Assembly: GCA_012965065.1 (NCBI GenBank)
Contig: DTSX01000090.1
Span: 1-26,704 of the forward strand
Reading direction: 5' to 3'
Origin: Gammaproteobacteria bacterium
GTDB taxonomy: Bacteria; Pseudomonadota; Gammaproteobacteria; Steroidobacterales; UBA11654
DNA length: 26,704 nucleotides
The position numbers and the translations under genes were made by a program. A model generated the notes under the pieces. It made no database searches. It was not told the DNA's origin and worked only from the letters and a program-made list of their open reading frames with translations. Positions 16,329 to 24,685 of the stretch are shown here, piece after piece; the first letter of the stretch is position 1, and every line of letters begins with the position of its first letter.

Positions 16329-16649
16329 CTAATCGGGCTCAGGAGAACCAGTCTCGTCAAGATCGTCAATCAAAGCTTCTTCGAGGTAATCAATTGCCTC
16401 ATTTTGGGCTCTAACTGCATCAAGTCTTGCAGCCTCATATAAATTGACTTCAATTCGTCTTTCTGCACGAGCTAGAAGTCGCTCTGCCTCTAAAATTCTT
16501 TTATTGTTTTTGGCCTCATCACTGAATTCCTTGGCAGCTGCTATGGTCTGCCTAGCATTGCTCATTTCTTGTAAAGGAGGCATTGTTGCACAAGAAATCA
16601 AAACAGCTAGCGCAAAAGCAATACCGAAAACTCTTAAGCGACCTGACAT
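16329..16649 (-). CDS. Small DUF4398-like lipoprotein
   Basis: A 106-residue protein with a signal sequence ending in the lipobox LISC (Cys20), so a lipid-anchored envelope protein. The mature part is nearly all helical and charged: EMSNARQTIAAAKEF and EAERLLARAERRI match the DUF4398 pattern of alternating Ala, Arg and Glu, and the C-terminus is acidic (DDLDETGSPEPD). The function of the family is unknown to me. The gene converges on proS with an 8-base gap and is separated from hda by about 77 bases. The assignment to DUF4398 is from pattern; the lipoprotein call is firmer. Confidence 0.8.
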   Translation of the reverse strand: MSGRLRVFGIAFALAVLISCATMPPLQEMSNARQTIAAAKEFSDEAKNNKRILEAERLLARAERRIEVNLYEAARLDAVRAQNEAIDYLEEALIDDLDETGSPEPD

Positions 16650-16726
16650 TTTTGACCTTACAATATTAAAGATTTGACTAATTCTAAACGTAACAAGTCC
16701 GCTGATCTAGGTCAAGGAATGAATAA

Positions 16727-17419
16727 TTATTGGTCCTTGTTACCAAGGTGCAAAATATTTTTTATAAATGGGACGGTTAATTTCCTTTGTTTGGATAACG
16801 ATTCATAATCAAGAATTTTGATGATTTCCATTAATGAACCGACATTGCGTTCAACTCGCTTGAGTAAATAATTGGCAGAATCGTTAGGTAAATTAAATCC
16901 TCTGATATTGGCATGCAGCTGGATGGCTGAAATCATTTCTGTTTCAGAAAGCATTTCCAGTTGATGGACCACACTCATAGAGAATCTAGATGCGAGATCG
17001 GGCAGAAAAAAATTTATGCCTTTCGGTGGCTCATGCGATGCGATAACCAGATGACAGTCGGTTGTCTGTAGTCTTTCATATAAATCCAGTAGTTTTCTTT
17101 CCCAAGCTTGATTGCCTAAAATAAATTCAATGTCATCAATGCAAATCAAGTCCAGTTGATCTAGATCGTCCAATATCTCAGGACTAAACTGATCAAACTC
17201 ACACATTGGGATGTACAAACTTTTTCTTGAAAGACGAATACAACGATGGAATGCAGCTTGTAACAAATGTGTTTTTCCAAAACCTTTTGTTCCTGCAATC
17301 CATAATAATTTTTGAACATTCATTCGCAGTGATTGATATATTTCTAGATTTGGCCCCGGATAAAAACTATCAAAGACCATGTGTTCAGAGACTGATACTG
17401 GAAGTAGTAACTGCTCCAC
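16727..17419 (-). CDS. hda: DnaA-related regulatory protein Hda
   Basis: Hda binds the DNA-loaded sliding clamp and triggers ATP hydrolysis on DnaA (RIDA), preventing re-initiation. The 230-residue AAA+ protein starts with the clamp-binding peptide QLLLPV (3-8), as expected. Walker A is GTKGFGKT (43-50), Walker B LICIDD (91-96), with a conserved sensor region around HLVIASHEPP and SRFSMSVVHQL. It lacks the DnaA DNA-binding domain. The start is GTG (17417-17419) immediately after the TAA of the pgsA-type gene (TAAGTG), so translation is coupled. The neighbours pgsA-type gene and purMN are a known arrangement around hda. Confidence 0.94.
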   Translation of the reverse strand: MEQLLLPVSVSEHMVFDSFYPGPNLEIYQSLRMNVQKLLWIAGTKGFGKTHLLQAAFHRCIRLSRKSLYIPMCEFDQFSPEILDDLDQLDLICIDDIEFILGNQAWERKLLDLYERLQTTDCHLVIASHEPPKGINFFLPDLASRFSMSVVHQLEMLSETEMISAIQLHANIRGFNLPNDSANYLLKRVERNVGSLMEIIKILDYESLSKQRKLTVPFIKNILHLGNKDQ

Positions 17420-17980
17420 TTAGCGACCTGACTGATAGATTTTCTTTTTTGCTTTAATGCTCCAAATAATCCAATAATCCAAGCCGCTCAAAATACTGGT
17501 TACAAAAACTAAAGAACCACACACCATTGAAAGGATTGCAAATGGGAATTGTATACCCTGTGCAAGAATAACCAGGATAATGAACGCTAGCTGCAGTAGC
17601 GTATTAAATTTACTAATTCTGGTTGGTTTAGGTTGAGGAACACCCACAAAATATCGGTACAGGCTCAAGCCAAAAACAATCATCAAATCTCTGAGAATAA
17701 CAGTCAAGGTGAGCCATAAAGGGATCAAGTCCATACTCTGTAGAGTGATGAAAAGTGATACCAAAAGTATTTTGTCTGCTGCTGGATCCAGCACTGCACC
17801 TAGGTAACTTCGCCAGTTGTTTTTTTTAGCCAAGTACCCATCTAAAATATCTGAAAGGCCGGCAATTAGTATTAGCAAAAGAGACAGTAGGAATTGCTCC
17901 TGCCACAACAATCTAATTATGGGAATTACAAGTGCTATGCGAGCAAAACAAATAAGATTTGGAATATTTGAAGGGCTCAA
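17420..17980 (-). CDS. CDP-alcohol phosphatidyltransferase, PgsA-like
   Basis: A 186-residue membrane protein with the complete CDP-alcohol phosphatidyltransferase motif: D44, D47, G48, A51, K52, G61, D65, D69 (SDILDGYLAKK...LGAVLDPAADK). Four to six hydrophobic spans surround it. The PNLICFARI start and LDPAADK sequence resemble phosphatidylglycerophosphate synthase, which makes the phosphatidylglycerol precursor from CDP-diacylglycerol and glycerol-3-phosphate. A paralogue with another alcohol substrate is possible, because genomes often carry a separate pgsA near uvrC. Start is TTG at 17978-17980 with GGAG six bases upstream. Directly coupled to hda downstream; divergent from purM. Confidence 0.85.
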   Translation of the reverse strand: MSPSNIPNLICFARIALVIPIIRLLWQEQFLLSLLLILIAGLSDILDGYLAKKNNWRSYLGAVLDPAADKILLVSLFITLQSMDLIPLWLTLTVILRDLMIVFGLSLYRYFVGVPQPKPTRISKFNTLLQLAFIILVILAQGIQFPFAILSMVCGSLVFVTSILSGLDYWIIWSIKAKKKIYQSGR

Positions 17981-17986
17981 CTAAAA

Positions 17987-17990
17987 CTCC
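17987..17990 (-). promoter_or_regulatory. Shine-Dalgarno (GGAG) fixing the TTG start of the PgsA-like gene
   Basis: On the minus strand GGAG is followed by six bases (TTTTAG) and TTG at 17980. The nearby ATG overlapping GGAG is out of use because it meets TAG after two codons. Confidence 0.6.
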
Positions 17991-18029
17991 ATACTAAGAT
18001 TTAAAACAAGTAAAAGAATAATTATGTTG

Positions 18030-18060
18030 TTGATGTTAATATACAGCCTCTGTTTATTAT
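18030..18060 (+). promoter_or_regulatory. Candidate purM promoter
   Basis: TTGATG (18030-18035) and TATTAT (18055-18060) are 19 bases apart, somewhat long, in the 123-base gap between the divergent PgsA-like gene and purM. The pair is plausible but not strong. I see no PurR-like palindrome. Confidence 0.28.
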
Positions 18061-18103
18061 AGCTCTAAAATTAAAATTTCATTTCAAAAGATTTTGTTAA
18101 TAA

Positions 18104-19135
18104 ATGGGTAAGGATGGATCACTGACTTACGCAGATTCCGGAGTAAATATTGATACCGGTAACCAGGTGGTGTCAGCAATAAAATCAATTATCAAAGACA
18201 CCCATAACGATTCCGTGTTATCTAATATTGGCGGTTTTGGAGGGTTGTATGAGTTGCAAACTAGAGATTATAATCGCCCAATTTTGGTATCAAGTACGGA
18301 TGGTGTTGGAACCAAAGTTAAATTAGCTCAAGAGTTAGGTATGAATCACCTGATCGGCATTGACTTGGTTGCAATGTGTGTCAATGACGTTATTGTCCAA
18401 GGAGCGAAACCGTTATTTTTCCTAGACTATTACGCAACTTCGAAATTGGATGTGGCAACTGCTTCACAGATTTTGTTGGGTATTGCAAATGGCTGTAAGG
18501 AATCTAGTATGGCTTTGATTGGTGGAGAAACTGCCGAAATGCCTGGCGTCTATAAATCTGGTGATTTTGATCTTGCAGGTTTTTGTGTTGGTGTGGTTGA
18601 CTTCAATGACATTATTGATGGCAGCAACATCCAAAAGGACAATTTAGTGATTGGTATTTCTTCCTCAGGACCTCACTCCAATGGGTATTCTTTGATCCGA
18701 AAAATCATTGCGATGCAACAGTCGGATCTCCAAGGTAAATTTGGCAATACTACCCTTGGTGATGCCCTGATTGAACCAACAAAAATTTATGTTCGAGCCA
18801 TTCTCAATCTTCTTGAGAGATTCACAATCAATGGCATGGCACACATTACCGGTGGTGGATTCAAAGACAACATCGCAAGAATCCTGCCAAACAATTGTGA
18901 CGTGATTATCAAGACCAATACTTGGGAACAGCCAGAAATCTTCCGCTGGATCCAAAGCCAAGGAAATATTAGTGCAGATGAAATGCTAAGGACATTTAAC
19001 TGCGGCATTGGTATGGTCTTGATTATTGAACAAAACGATCTAAATGAGGTCTTGGATACACTCTCACAGCTAGACTGTGACTCATATCACATCGGCCATG
19101 TTGACAAGGGTTCGGGTCAAATTGTTCTCAGATGA
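18104..19135 (+). CDS. purM: Phosphoribosylformylglycinamidine cyclo-ligase PurM
   Basis: AIR synthetase, which closes the imidazole ring in step five of de novo purine synthesis using ATP. The 343-residue length is normal. Characteristic segments are LTYADSGVNIDTGN (start), VSSTDGVGTKVKLA (about 62-75), DLVAMCVNDVIVQGAKPLFFLDYYA (86-110), IGGETAEMPG (139-148), and ITGGGFKDNIARI in the C-terminal half. The stop overlaps the purN start by four bases (ATGA), the usual purMN operon. No convincing Shine-Dalgarno precedes the ATG. Confidence 0.97.
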   Translation: MGKDGSLTYADSGVNIDTGNQVVSAIKSIIKDTHNDSVLSNIGGFGGLYELQTRDYNRPILVSSTDGVGTKVKLAQELGMNHLIGIDLVAMCVNDVIVQGAKPLFFLDYYATSKLDVATASQILLGIANGCKESSMALIGGETAEMPGVYKSGDFDLAGFCVGVVDFNDIIDGSNIQKDNLVIGISSSGPHSNGYSLIRKIIAMQQSDLQGKFGNTTLGDALIEPTKIYVRAILNLLERFTINGMAHITGGGFKDNIARILPNNCDVIIKTNTWEQPEIFRWIQSQGNISADEMLRTFNCGIGMVLIIEQNDLNEVLDTLSQLDCDSYHIGHVDKGSGQIVLR

Positions 19136-19797
19136 AGAAATCAGAAATCGGTTCAGCAGTATCGGCAATTATTCTGATCTCAGGATATGGAACCAATTTG
19201 CAAGCGATTATAGATGAGATTAATAAAAATCTATTACCAATACGGATAATATCTGTCCTTTCTGACAATCCACAAGCCTATGGTATAGAACGAGCAAAAA
19301 AATCAGGCATTCCGACAAAAATCATTGATTACCATGGTTTCAGAGACAAAACTGACTTTCATCAAGCCATGGAAGAAAATATCAAAAAACTTGGTCCAGA
19401 TCTGGTTGTTTTGGCTGGTTACATGAGAATTTTGTCGGAAGATTTTTGCCACCAATTTCGAGGAAAAATCTTAAATATACACCCATCGCTATTGCCAAAA
19501 TTCAGAGGCCTTAATACCCACCAAAGGGTTTTAGATTCTGGAGATGAATTTCACGGAAGCACTGTGCATTTTGTCACCTCAGAACTGGACTCTGGACCCC
19601 TAGTGCTACAGTATCGAACCAGAATTAGACCCACCGACGATCCAAAGACATTGACACAAAGAGTCCAACTGGGCGAGTATCAAATCTACCCCCTGGTAAT
19701 CAGATGGTTTGCTGAAGGAATCTTGAAAATGGTTGAAGGAAAAGCAGTATTTATGGGCAAGAAAATTACTAAGCCCAAGATCCTAGAAGAGACTTAA
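19132..19797 (+). CDS. purN: Phosphoribosylglycinamide formyltransferase PurN
   Basis: Transfers a formyl group from 10-formyl-tetrahydrofolate to GAR in step three of purine synthesis. The 221-residue protein has the phosphate-binding ISGYGTNLQAII (16-27; SGNGSN in many homologues), catalytic N115 and H117 in ILNIHPSLLPKF, and D153 in SELDSGPLVLQ. Coupled to purM by an ATGA overlap. Its last four bases overlap the end of convergent dcd. Confidence 0.97.
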   Translation: MKKSEIGSAVSAIILISGYGTNLQAIIDEINKNLLPIRIISVLSDNPQAYGIERAKKSGIPTKIIDYHGFRDKTDFHQAMEENIKKLGPDLVVLAGYMRILSEDFCHQFRGKILNIHPSLLPKFRGLNTHQRVLDSGDEFHGSTVHFVTSELDSGPLVLQYRTRIRPTDDPKTLTQRVQLGEYQIYPLVIRWFAEGILKMVEGKAVFMGKKITKPKILEET

Positions 19798-20360
19798 GTT
19801 TTCGCCAAAGTCACGCCTGTTTGGCCTTGGTATTTGCCTTTTCTATCCTTGTAGGATTCATCACAAACTTGGTCGGATTCAAGGAAAATCATCTGGGCAA
19901 CACCTTCGTTGGCGTAGACTTTTGCTGGCAATGGAGTGGTATTTGAGAATTCCAAAGTAACATGTCCTTCCCATTCAGGCTCCAAAGGGGTGACATTGAC
20001 AATAATGCCACATCTGGCATACGTGGATTTGCCTAGGCAAATGGTCAATACATTTCTTGGTATACGAAAATACTCGACAGTCCTAGCCAAGACAAAGGAA
20101 TTAGGAGGAATAACACAAACTTCCGATTCCAAATCAATAAAACTAGTCTCATCAAAAGATTTCGGATCCACAACTGCTGAATTAATGTTTGTGAATACTT
20201 TGAACTCATTTGCGCAACGCACATCGTAACCGTAACTGGAGGTTCCGTAAGAAATTAAACTCTCCCCATCATCATACCTAACCTGATTCTCAACGAATGG
20301 CTCGATCATGCCATGATCCCTTGCCATTGTTTTTATCCATCGATCCGATTTAATTGCCAT
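19794..20360 (-). CDS. dcd: dCTP deaminase Dcd
   Basis: Deaminates dCTP to dUTP, the main source of dUMP for thymidylate synthesis. The 188-residue trimeric enzyme has ISYGTSSYGYDVRCANEF (36-53), the nucleotide-binding GKSTYARCGIIVNVTPLEPEWEGHVTLE (110-137, with S112, R116 and catalytic E137), and the C-terminal GKYQGQTGVTLAKT lid. Length matches the Pseudomonas-type Dcd (188) rather than E. coli (193). It is convergent with purN and divergent from the RND transporter gene, with a 130-base gap in between. Confidence 0.96.
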   Translation of the reverse strand: MAIKSDRWIKTMARDHGMIEPFVENQVRYDDGESLISYGTSSYGYDVRCANEFKVFTNINSAVVDPKSFDETSFIDLESEVCVIPPNSFVLARTVEYFRIPRNVLTICLGKSTYARCGIIVNVTPLEPEWEGHVTLEFSNTTPLPAKVYANEGVAQMIFLESDQVCDESYKDRKGKYQGQTGVTLAKT

Positions 20361-20493
20361 TGTTTTTTCCCATGTTCATGGAAGAAAAAAAATTATGATT
20401 TTCTGACCAAATACGTATGATGCACTAAAATTTGGAGTCAAACTAGAGTTTACCGAATGATTTGACTTATAGTTGACTAGAAACAAAGAAAAG

Positions 20494-22998
20494 ATGGAAA
20501 AAATCATACAAGCTTGCCTAAAAACAATAGTTGAATACCCACGATCAATATTGGTGGTTTTGGCATTGGTCGTTGGATTCTTTGCAACTTGGGTAGATGA
20601 TTTCCAATTGGACGCATCTTCCGATTCCCTGCTGCTTGAAGGCGACCAAGATTTAAGATTCTACAAGGACATCAAGGCACGTTACGGTGATGATGAATTT
20701 CTAGTTGTGACCTATCAACCAGAGAAAGACCTCTTCGCTGCAGAAACTCTCAGTCACCTAAAGAAACTCAGAGATGAATTGAGCAACCTAGATACCATTG
20801 ATTCGGTGGTCAGTATCCTGGATGTACCGTTGCTTAAATCTCCACCCAAGAGCCTTTCAGACTTGGAAGAAGATGTTCCAAATCTATTAAGTCCAGGAAC
20901 AGATCAAAACTTAGCCAAACAAGAACTCTTAACCAGCAAATTGTACCGTAATCTTTTGATCAGTTCTGATGGAAAAACCACTGCAATGCAACTCAACATG
21001 GTCCTGGATGAAGGTTTGAAATCGTTGATAGAGGCTCGCGATGTCCTCCGTGAAAAAAGACTGGCAGAAGCATTGGATACAGATGAGTTAATCCAGTTGA
21101 AAATTTTATCGGAACAGATAAGGGAACAACGCGATGTTTATCGAAGACAGAATGTAGAAACAATTGCTTCAATCAGATCAGTGTTGGATCGTTACCGAGT
21201 TGGGGTGGATATATTTTTAGGCGGTGTGCCCATGATTGCCGTGGACATGATCGATTATATTCAAAGCGATATTAAAGTCTTTGGCACCAGTATTTTACTG
21301 TTTTTAATCCTGGCACTGCTTTTTATTTTTAAACGCCCCCGCTGGATGATGATCTCAATGCTATGCTGCTTGGTGGGGCTGATTGTTATGACGGGTTTTT
21401 TAGGGCTGGTTGGATGGCCAGTGACGGTTGTTTCTGCCAATTTTGTTGCACTGCTTTTGATATTCAGTTTGTCCATCACAGTTCACTTGACGGTGCATTA
21501 CCGTGAATTGAATTCCCTACACCCAGAGCAATCCCAACGATGGTTGGTTCACCAAACCCTCATTAACAAGTGGGTTCCTTGTTTGTATACAACGATAACC
21601 ACAATGGTTGGGTTTGCCTCCCTGCTCATTGCAGGCATTCGGCCGGTGATCGATTTCGGCTGGATGATGTTGATCAGTATGGGAACCATCTTTGTGATGG
21701 TTTTCCTCCTCTTCCCATCACTTTTGGTGCTCCTCAAGCGATTGCACACCAAACAAGAAATGGACCTAACCTCACGAATTACCAAAACATTGTCACAACT
21801 TGTATTGTCAAGACAAAAGGAAATGGTGTTTGTTTTTGCCTTGATTGCGGCAATCAGCGCCGCTGGAATTACCCAATTAACAGCTGAAAATCAGTTTATT
21901 AAAGCCTTCAAGAAAGACACAGAAATCTTCCAAGGCTTAACAGTCATTGACACTGAACTTGGGGGAACAACGCCACTGGATATCATCATTGAAGCCGATC
22001 CTTCTTTTTTTAACGCGTACGAAAAACCGACAGAAAATTTTGAAGAGGATGAATTCCTCGACATGGATTTCTTTGATGATGAAACAGAAGAATACGATAT
22101 CGGTGCTGACAGCTATTGGTACAACTCTTTCCGATTAAAGACCGTGGCTGCAATCCATGACTATCTTGAATCCCTCGATGAGGCTGGCAAGGTGTTGTCA
22201 ATCGCAACCACAGTAGATGTGATGAAAATACTCAATGACGATGAGGAACTTGACACCTTCTTTCTCTCACTTTTGTATAAAAAAATACCCCAGGATATCA
22301 AAGAGACACTGTTTGATCCCTATCTGTCTGCAGATGGAAATCAAATTCGAATCTCCTTCAGAGTGTTCGAATCCTATCCTGAATTACAACGCAATGCCTT
22401 GATCAATAAAATCAAAACCGATTTAGTGGAAACTTTAGGTTTGGAAGCATCTCAAGTAAAACTGACTGGTTTGCTTGTTTTGTACAACAATGTTCTGCAA
22501 AGCCTGTTTCGCTCTCAAATCCTCACCATAGGAGTTGTTTTTTTAGCGATTATGGCTATGTTTTTAGTTTTGTTCCGGTCGCTTAAAATCGCCTTTGTCG
22601 CCATCTTACCAAGCATGCTAGCCTCTGGTTCGGTCCTTGGCCTGATGGGGTGGCTGGGCATACCGCTTGATGTTATGACCATCACCATTGCGGCAATTTG
22701 CATTGGTATTGGTGTTGACCATTCAATCCACTACATCCACCGCTTCCGTTCTGAAATCAAACAACAAGCATCAGCAAGGATAGCGATAGAAAAGTCTCAC
22801 GCCAGTACTGGAAAAGCAATCTATTACACCTCCGTTATTATTGTCGTTGGGTTCTCAATTTTGGGCTTGTCGAATTTTATACCGACAATTTATTTTGGTG
22901 TTTTTACGGCCTTTGCCATGTTGGTTGCCCTTATAGCGAACCTTACCTTGCTGCCGTTGTTACTTCTAGGCATCAACTCGGGTAAAATCAAGACATAA
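20494..22998 (+). CDS. RND/MMPL-family transporter
   Basis: A large inner-membrane protein (834 residues from this ATG) of the RND superfamily, MMPL branch (COG1033-like). It shows two halves: one span (17-33), a periplasmic loop (to about 262) and five spans (about 265-414); then one span (443-458), a second loop (to about 674) and five spans (676-827). The second half has the RND proton-relay Asp in GIGVDHSIHY (D742); the matching place in the first half reads FSLSITVHLTVHY, with no acidic residue. The second loop contains a strongly acidic block (514-539, 14 Asp/Glu in 26). Substrate unknown; lipid or hydrophobic-molecule export is typical. ATG at 20494 is chosen because a purine-rich AAAGAAAAG precedes it; an in-frame TTG at 20473 would add seven residues. 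Confidence 0.85.
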   Translation: MEKIIQACLKTIVEYPRSILVVLALVVGFFATWVDDFQLDASSDSLLLEGDQDLRFYKDIKARYGDDEFLVVTYQPEKDLFAAETLSHLKKLRDELSNLDTIDSVVSILDVPLLKSPPKSLSDLEEDVPNLLSPGTDQNLAKQELLTSKLYRNLLISSDGKTTAMQLNMVLDEGLKSLIEARDVLREKRLAEALDTDELIQLKILSEQIREQRDVYRRQNVETIASIRSVLDRYRVGVDIFLGGVPMIAVDMIDYIQSDIKVFGTSILLFLILALLFIFKRPRWMMISMLCCLVGLIVMTGFLGLVGWPVTVVSANFVALLLIFSLSITVHLTVHYRELNSLHPEQSQRWLVHQTLINKWVPCLYTTITTMVGFASLLIAGIRPVIDFGWMMLISMGTIFVMVFLLFPSLLVLLKRLHTKQEMDLTSRITKTLSQLVLSRQKEMVFVFALIAAISAAGITQLTAENQFIKAFKKDTEIFQGLTVIDTELGGTTPLDIIIEADPSFFNAYEKPTENFEEDEFLDMDFFDDETEEYDIGADSYWYNSFRLKTVAAIHDYLESLDEAGKVLSIATTVDVMKILNDDEELDTFFLSLLYKKIPQDIKETLFDPYLSADGNQIRISFRVFESYPELQRNALINKIKTDLVETLGLEASQVKLTGLLVLYNNVLQSLFRSQILTIGVVFLAIMAMFLVLFRSLKIAFVAILPSMLASGSVLGLMGWLGIPLDVMTITIAAICIGIGVDHSIHYIHRFRSEIKQQASARIAIEKSHASTGKAIYYTSVIIVVGFSILGLSNFIPTIYFGVFTAFAMLVALIANLTLLPLLLLGINSGKIKT

Positions 22999-23008
22999 AA
23001 CTTGGAAA

Positions 23009-24667
23009 ATGAAATCAGAAGATCAAAAACCAAACAAGATACTGGTGTTCAATGCCCTGCCCTATGCTAATGGACCAATACACATAGGTCACTTGGTTGG
23101 GTACATCCAAGCAGATATCTGGGTACGCTTTCAGAAACTGCAAGGCCTACAATGTCTTTACTTGTGTGCGAGCGATGCACATGGCACACCAATTATGTTA
23201 AGCGCTGAAGAAATTGGTGTCGAACCAAGGGACCTTGCCACTAAATATACCTTGCAACATCAGGAGGATTTTTCGGACTTTTTGATTCAATTTGACAACT
23301 ACCACACCACGGACTCGAAGGAAAATAAAGAGCTGGTGGAAACGATATTTGCAAGCCTTTCAGGCGCTGGTCATATTGAGAAAAAAATTATCGAACAAGC
23401 ATACGACGAACAACAAAAGATGTTTCTTCCTGACCGATATGTTCGTGGGGAATGTCCCAATTGTGGGCAAGTTGATCAATACGGTGACAGTTGTGAACAC
23501 TGTGGAAGTACCTACAAGACTACGGATTTGATCAATCCAATCTCAGTGCTCTCAGGTGAAAAACCTTCTCTAAAAACATCCGAACATTATTTCCTAAAAC
23601 TCAAGAATTTCGAGTCGATGCTAAAAGGTTGGATTGAAACCATTGATATCCACGATTCTGTTAAAGCAAAGCTCGGTGAATGGTTTGTAACGGGACTAAG
23701 AAATTGGGACATATCAAGAGACGAACCCTATTTCGGGTTCAAAATTCCTGGCGAAGAGAGCAAGTATTTCTACGTCTGGCTTGATGCCCCGGTAGGTTAC
23801 CTTGCCTCGTTGAAACACCTATGCGATCAAGACAACAACCCCTATCAGTATGACGATTATTTTAGCAAGGACACTACCACCCGTTTGATTCATTTCATTG
23901 GCAAGGACATAATCTACTTCCATACCCTCTTCTGGCCAGCGGTCCTTGAGGGTTCTGGACTCAAAAAACCCGACGGAATCTATGTCAACGGGTTTCTCAC
24001 AGTAAACGGTAAAAAAATGTCCAAGTCTAGAGGGACATTGATCAAGGCAAGGACCTACCTGAAGCAACTGAATCCTGAATATCTTCGTTATTACTATGCC
24101 TACAAGCTCAGCAGTGGCATAGACGATATCGATCTGGACAGCAATGATTTCATTAACAGGGTCAATTCAGACTTAGTGGGCAAATGGGTCAATATTGCCA
24201 GCCGCTGTGCCAAATTCATCAATGACGATTTCAACAACCAACTGAGCAGTACAATCAATGACCCTGAATTGCTGGCCAATTTTCAAGGAGAAGCTGATGC
24301 CATTGCAGCAATGTACCAAAATCGAGAAACTGGACAAGCAATGCGTGCCATTATGGCCTTGGCTGACCGTGCCAACCAGTACCTAGATCAACAGAAGCCT
24401 TGGGTACTTGCCAAAGACGAATCGCAAAAACATCAGGTACAATCCATTTGCACCATGGGTCTCAATCTATTTTATGTCCTAATGATATACCTGAAACCGG
24501 TGGTACCAAGCATCGTAAAAAATGCCGAGATTTTTCTCAATGCTGAAAAACGGCAGTGGTCTGATGTCGGAGAAACTCTTATTGACCATCAAATCAGAGA
24601 CTACAACCCCCTGTTAGTTCGGCTCAAGACCGAGGATATTGATGCCATAATCGATGCCTCCCTATAA
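23009..24667 (+). CDS. metG: Methionine-tRNA ligase MetG, catalytic plus anticodon domains only
   Basis: Class Ia synthetase charging initiator and elongator tRNA-Met. The 552-residue protein has HIGH as HIGH (25-28), a zinc knuckle C149-x2-C152 and C162-x2-C165 (CPNCGQVDQYGDSCEHCG pattern as in E. coli), KMSKS (336-340) and the helical anticodon-binding domain (about 390-550). It stops at the point where the active monomeric fragment of E. coli MetRS ends (about residue 551); the C-terminal dimerisation/tRNA-binding domain is encoded by the next ORF, in the same frame, after TAA-CAA-TAA. Ten bases follow the upstream transporter gene. Confidence 0.97.
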   Translation: MKSEDQKPNKILVFNALPYANGPIHIGHLVGYIQADIWVRFQKLQGLQCLYLCASDAHGTPIMLSAEEIGVEPRDLATKYTLQHQEDFSDFLIQFDNYHTTDSKENKELVETIFASLSGAGHIEKKIIEQAYDEQQKMFLPDRYVRGECPNCGQVDQYGDSCEHCGSTYKTTDLINPISVLSGEKPSLKTSEHYFLKLKNFESMLKGWIETIDIHDSVKAKLGEWFVTGLRNWDISRDEPYFGFKIPGEESKYFYVWLDAPVGYLASLKHLCDQDNNPYQYDDYFSKDTTTRLIHFIGKDIIYFHTLFWPAVLEGSGLKKPDGIYVNGFLTVNGKKMSKSRGTLIKARTYLKQLNPEYLRYYYAYKLSSGIDDIDLDSNDFINRVNSDLVGKWVNIASRCAKFINDDFNNQLSSTINDPELLANFQGEADAIAAMYQNRETGQAMRAIMALADRANQYLDQQKPWVLAKDESQKHQVQSICTMGLNLFYVLMIYLKPVVPSIVKNAEIFLNAEKRQWSDVGETLIDHQIRDYNPLLVRLKTEDIDAIIDASL

Positions 24668-24675
24668 CAATAAAT

Positions 24676-24679
24676 GGAG
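24676..24679 (+). promoter_or_regulatory. Shine-Dalgarno (GGAG) for the separate MetRS C-terminal domain
   Basis: GGAG is followed by six bases and ATG at 24686, an ideal spacing. It shows that the downstream domain has its own initiation site and is not merely cut off by a sequencing error. It favours 24686 over the ATG at 24674, which overlaps the GGAG. Confidence 0.6.
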
Positions 24680-24685
24680 AAAAAT

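Noticed and set aside
16316..16334. Small inverted repeat TTAGA-CTTTAA-TCTAA between proS and the DUF4398 gene as a terminator
   Set aside because: Five-base AT-rich stem without a T-run; too weak to call.
16702..16715. FNR-like palindrome CTGAT-CTAG-GTCAA upstream of the DUF4398 lipoprotein gene
   Set aside because: Only eight of ten half-site positions match TTGAT-N4-ATCAA, and no good promoter elements lie nearby; chance is likely.
19755..19784. GGGC...GCCC inverted repeat at the end of purN as a terminator
   Set aside because: The arms are short with about 14 bases between them, lie inside coding sequence, and are not followed by a T-run.
21570..21887. Alternative-frame open frames inside the RND transporter gene
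   Set aside because: The main frame is continuous with membrane spans and RND motifs on both sides; the others are shadows.
24665..24673. Reassigned TAA codon in metG
   Set aside because: TAA is used as a normal stop by many other genes in the window, and a ribosome binding site follows it.
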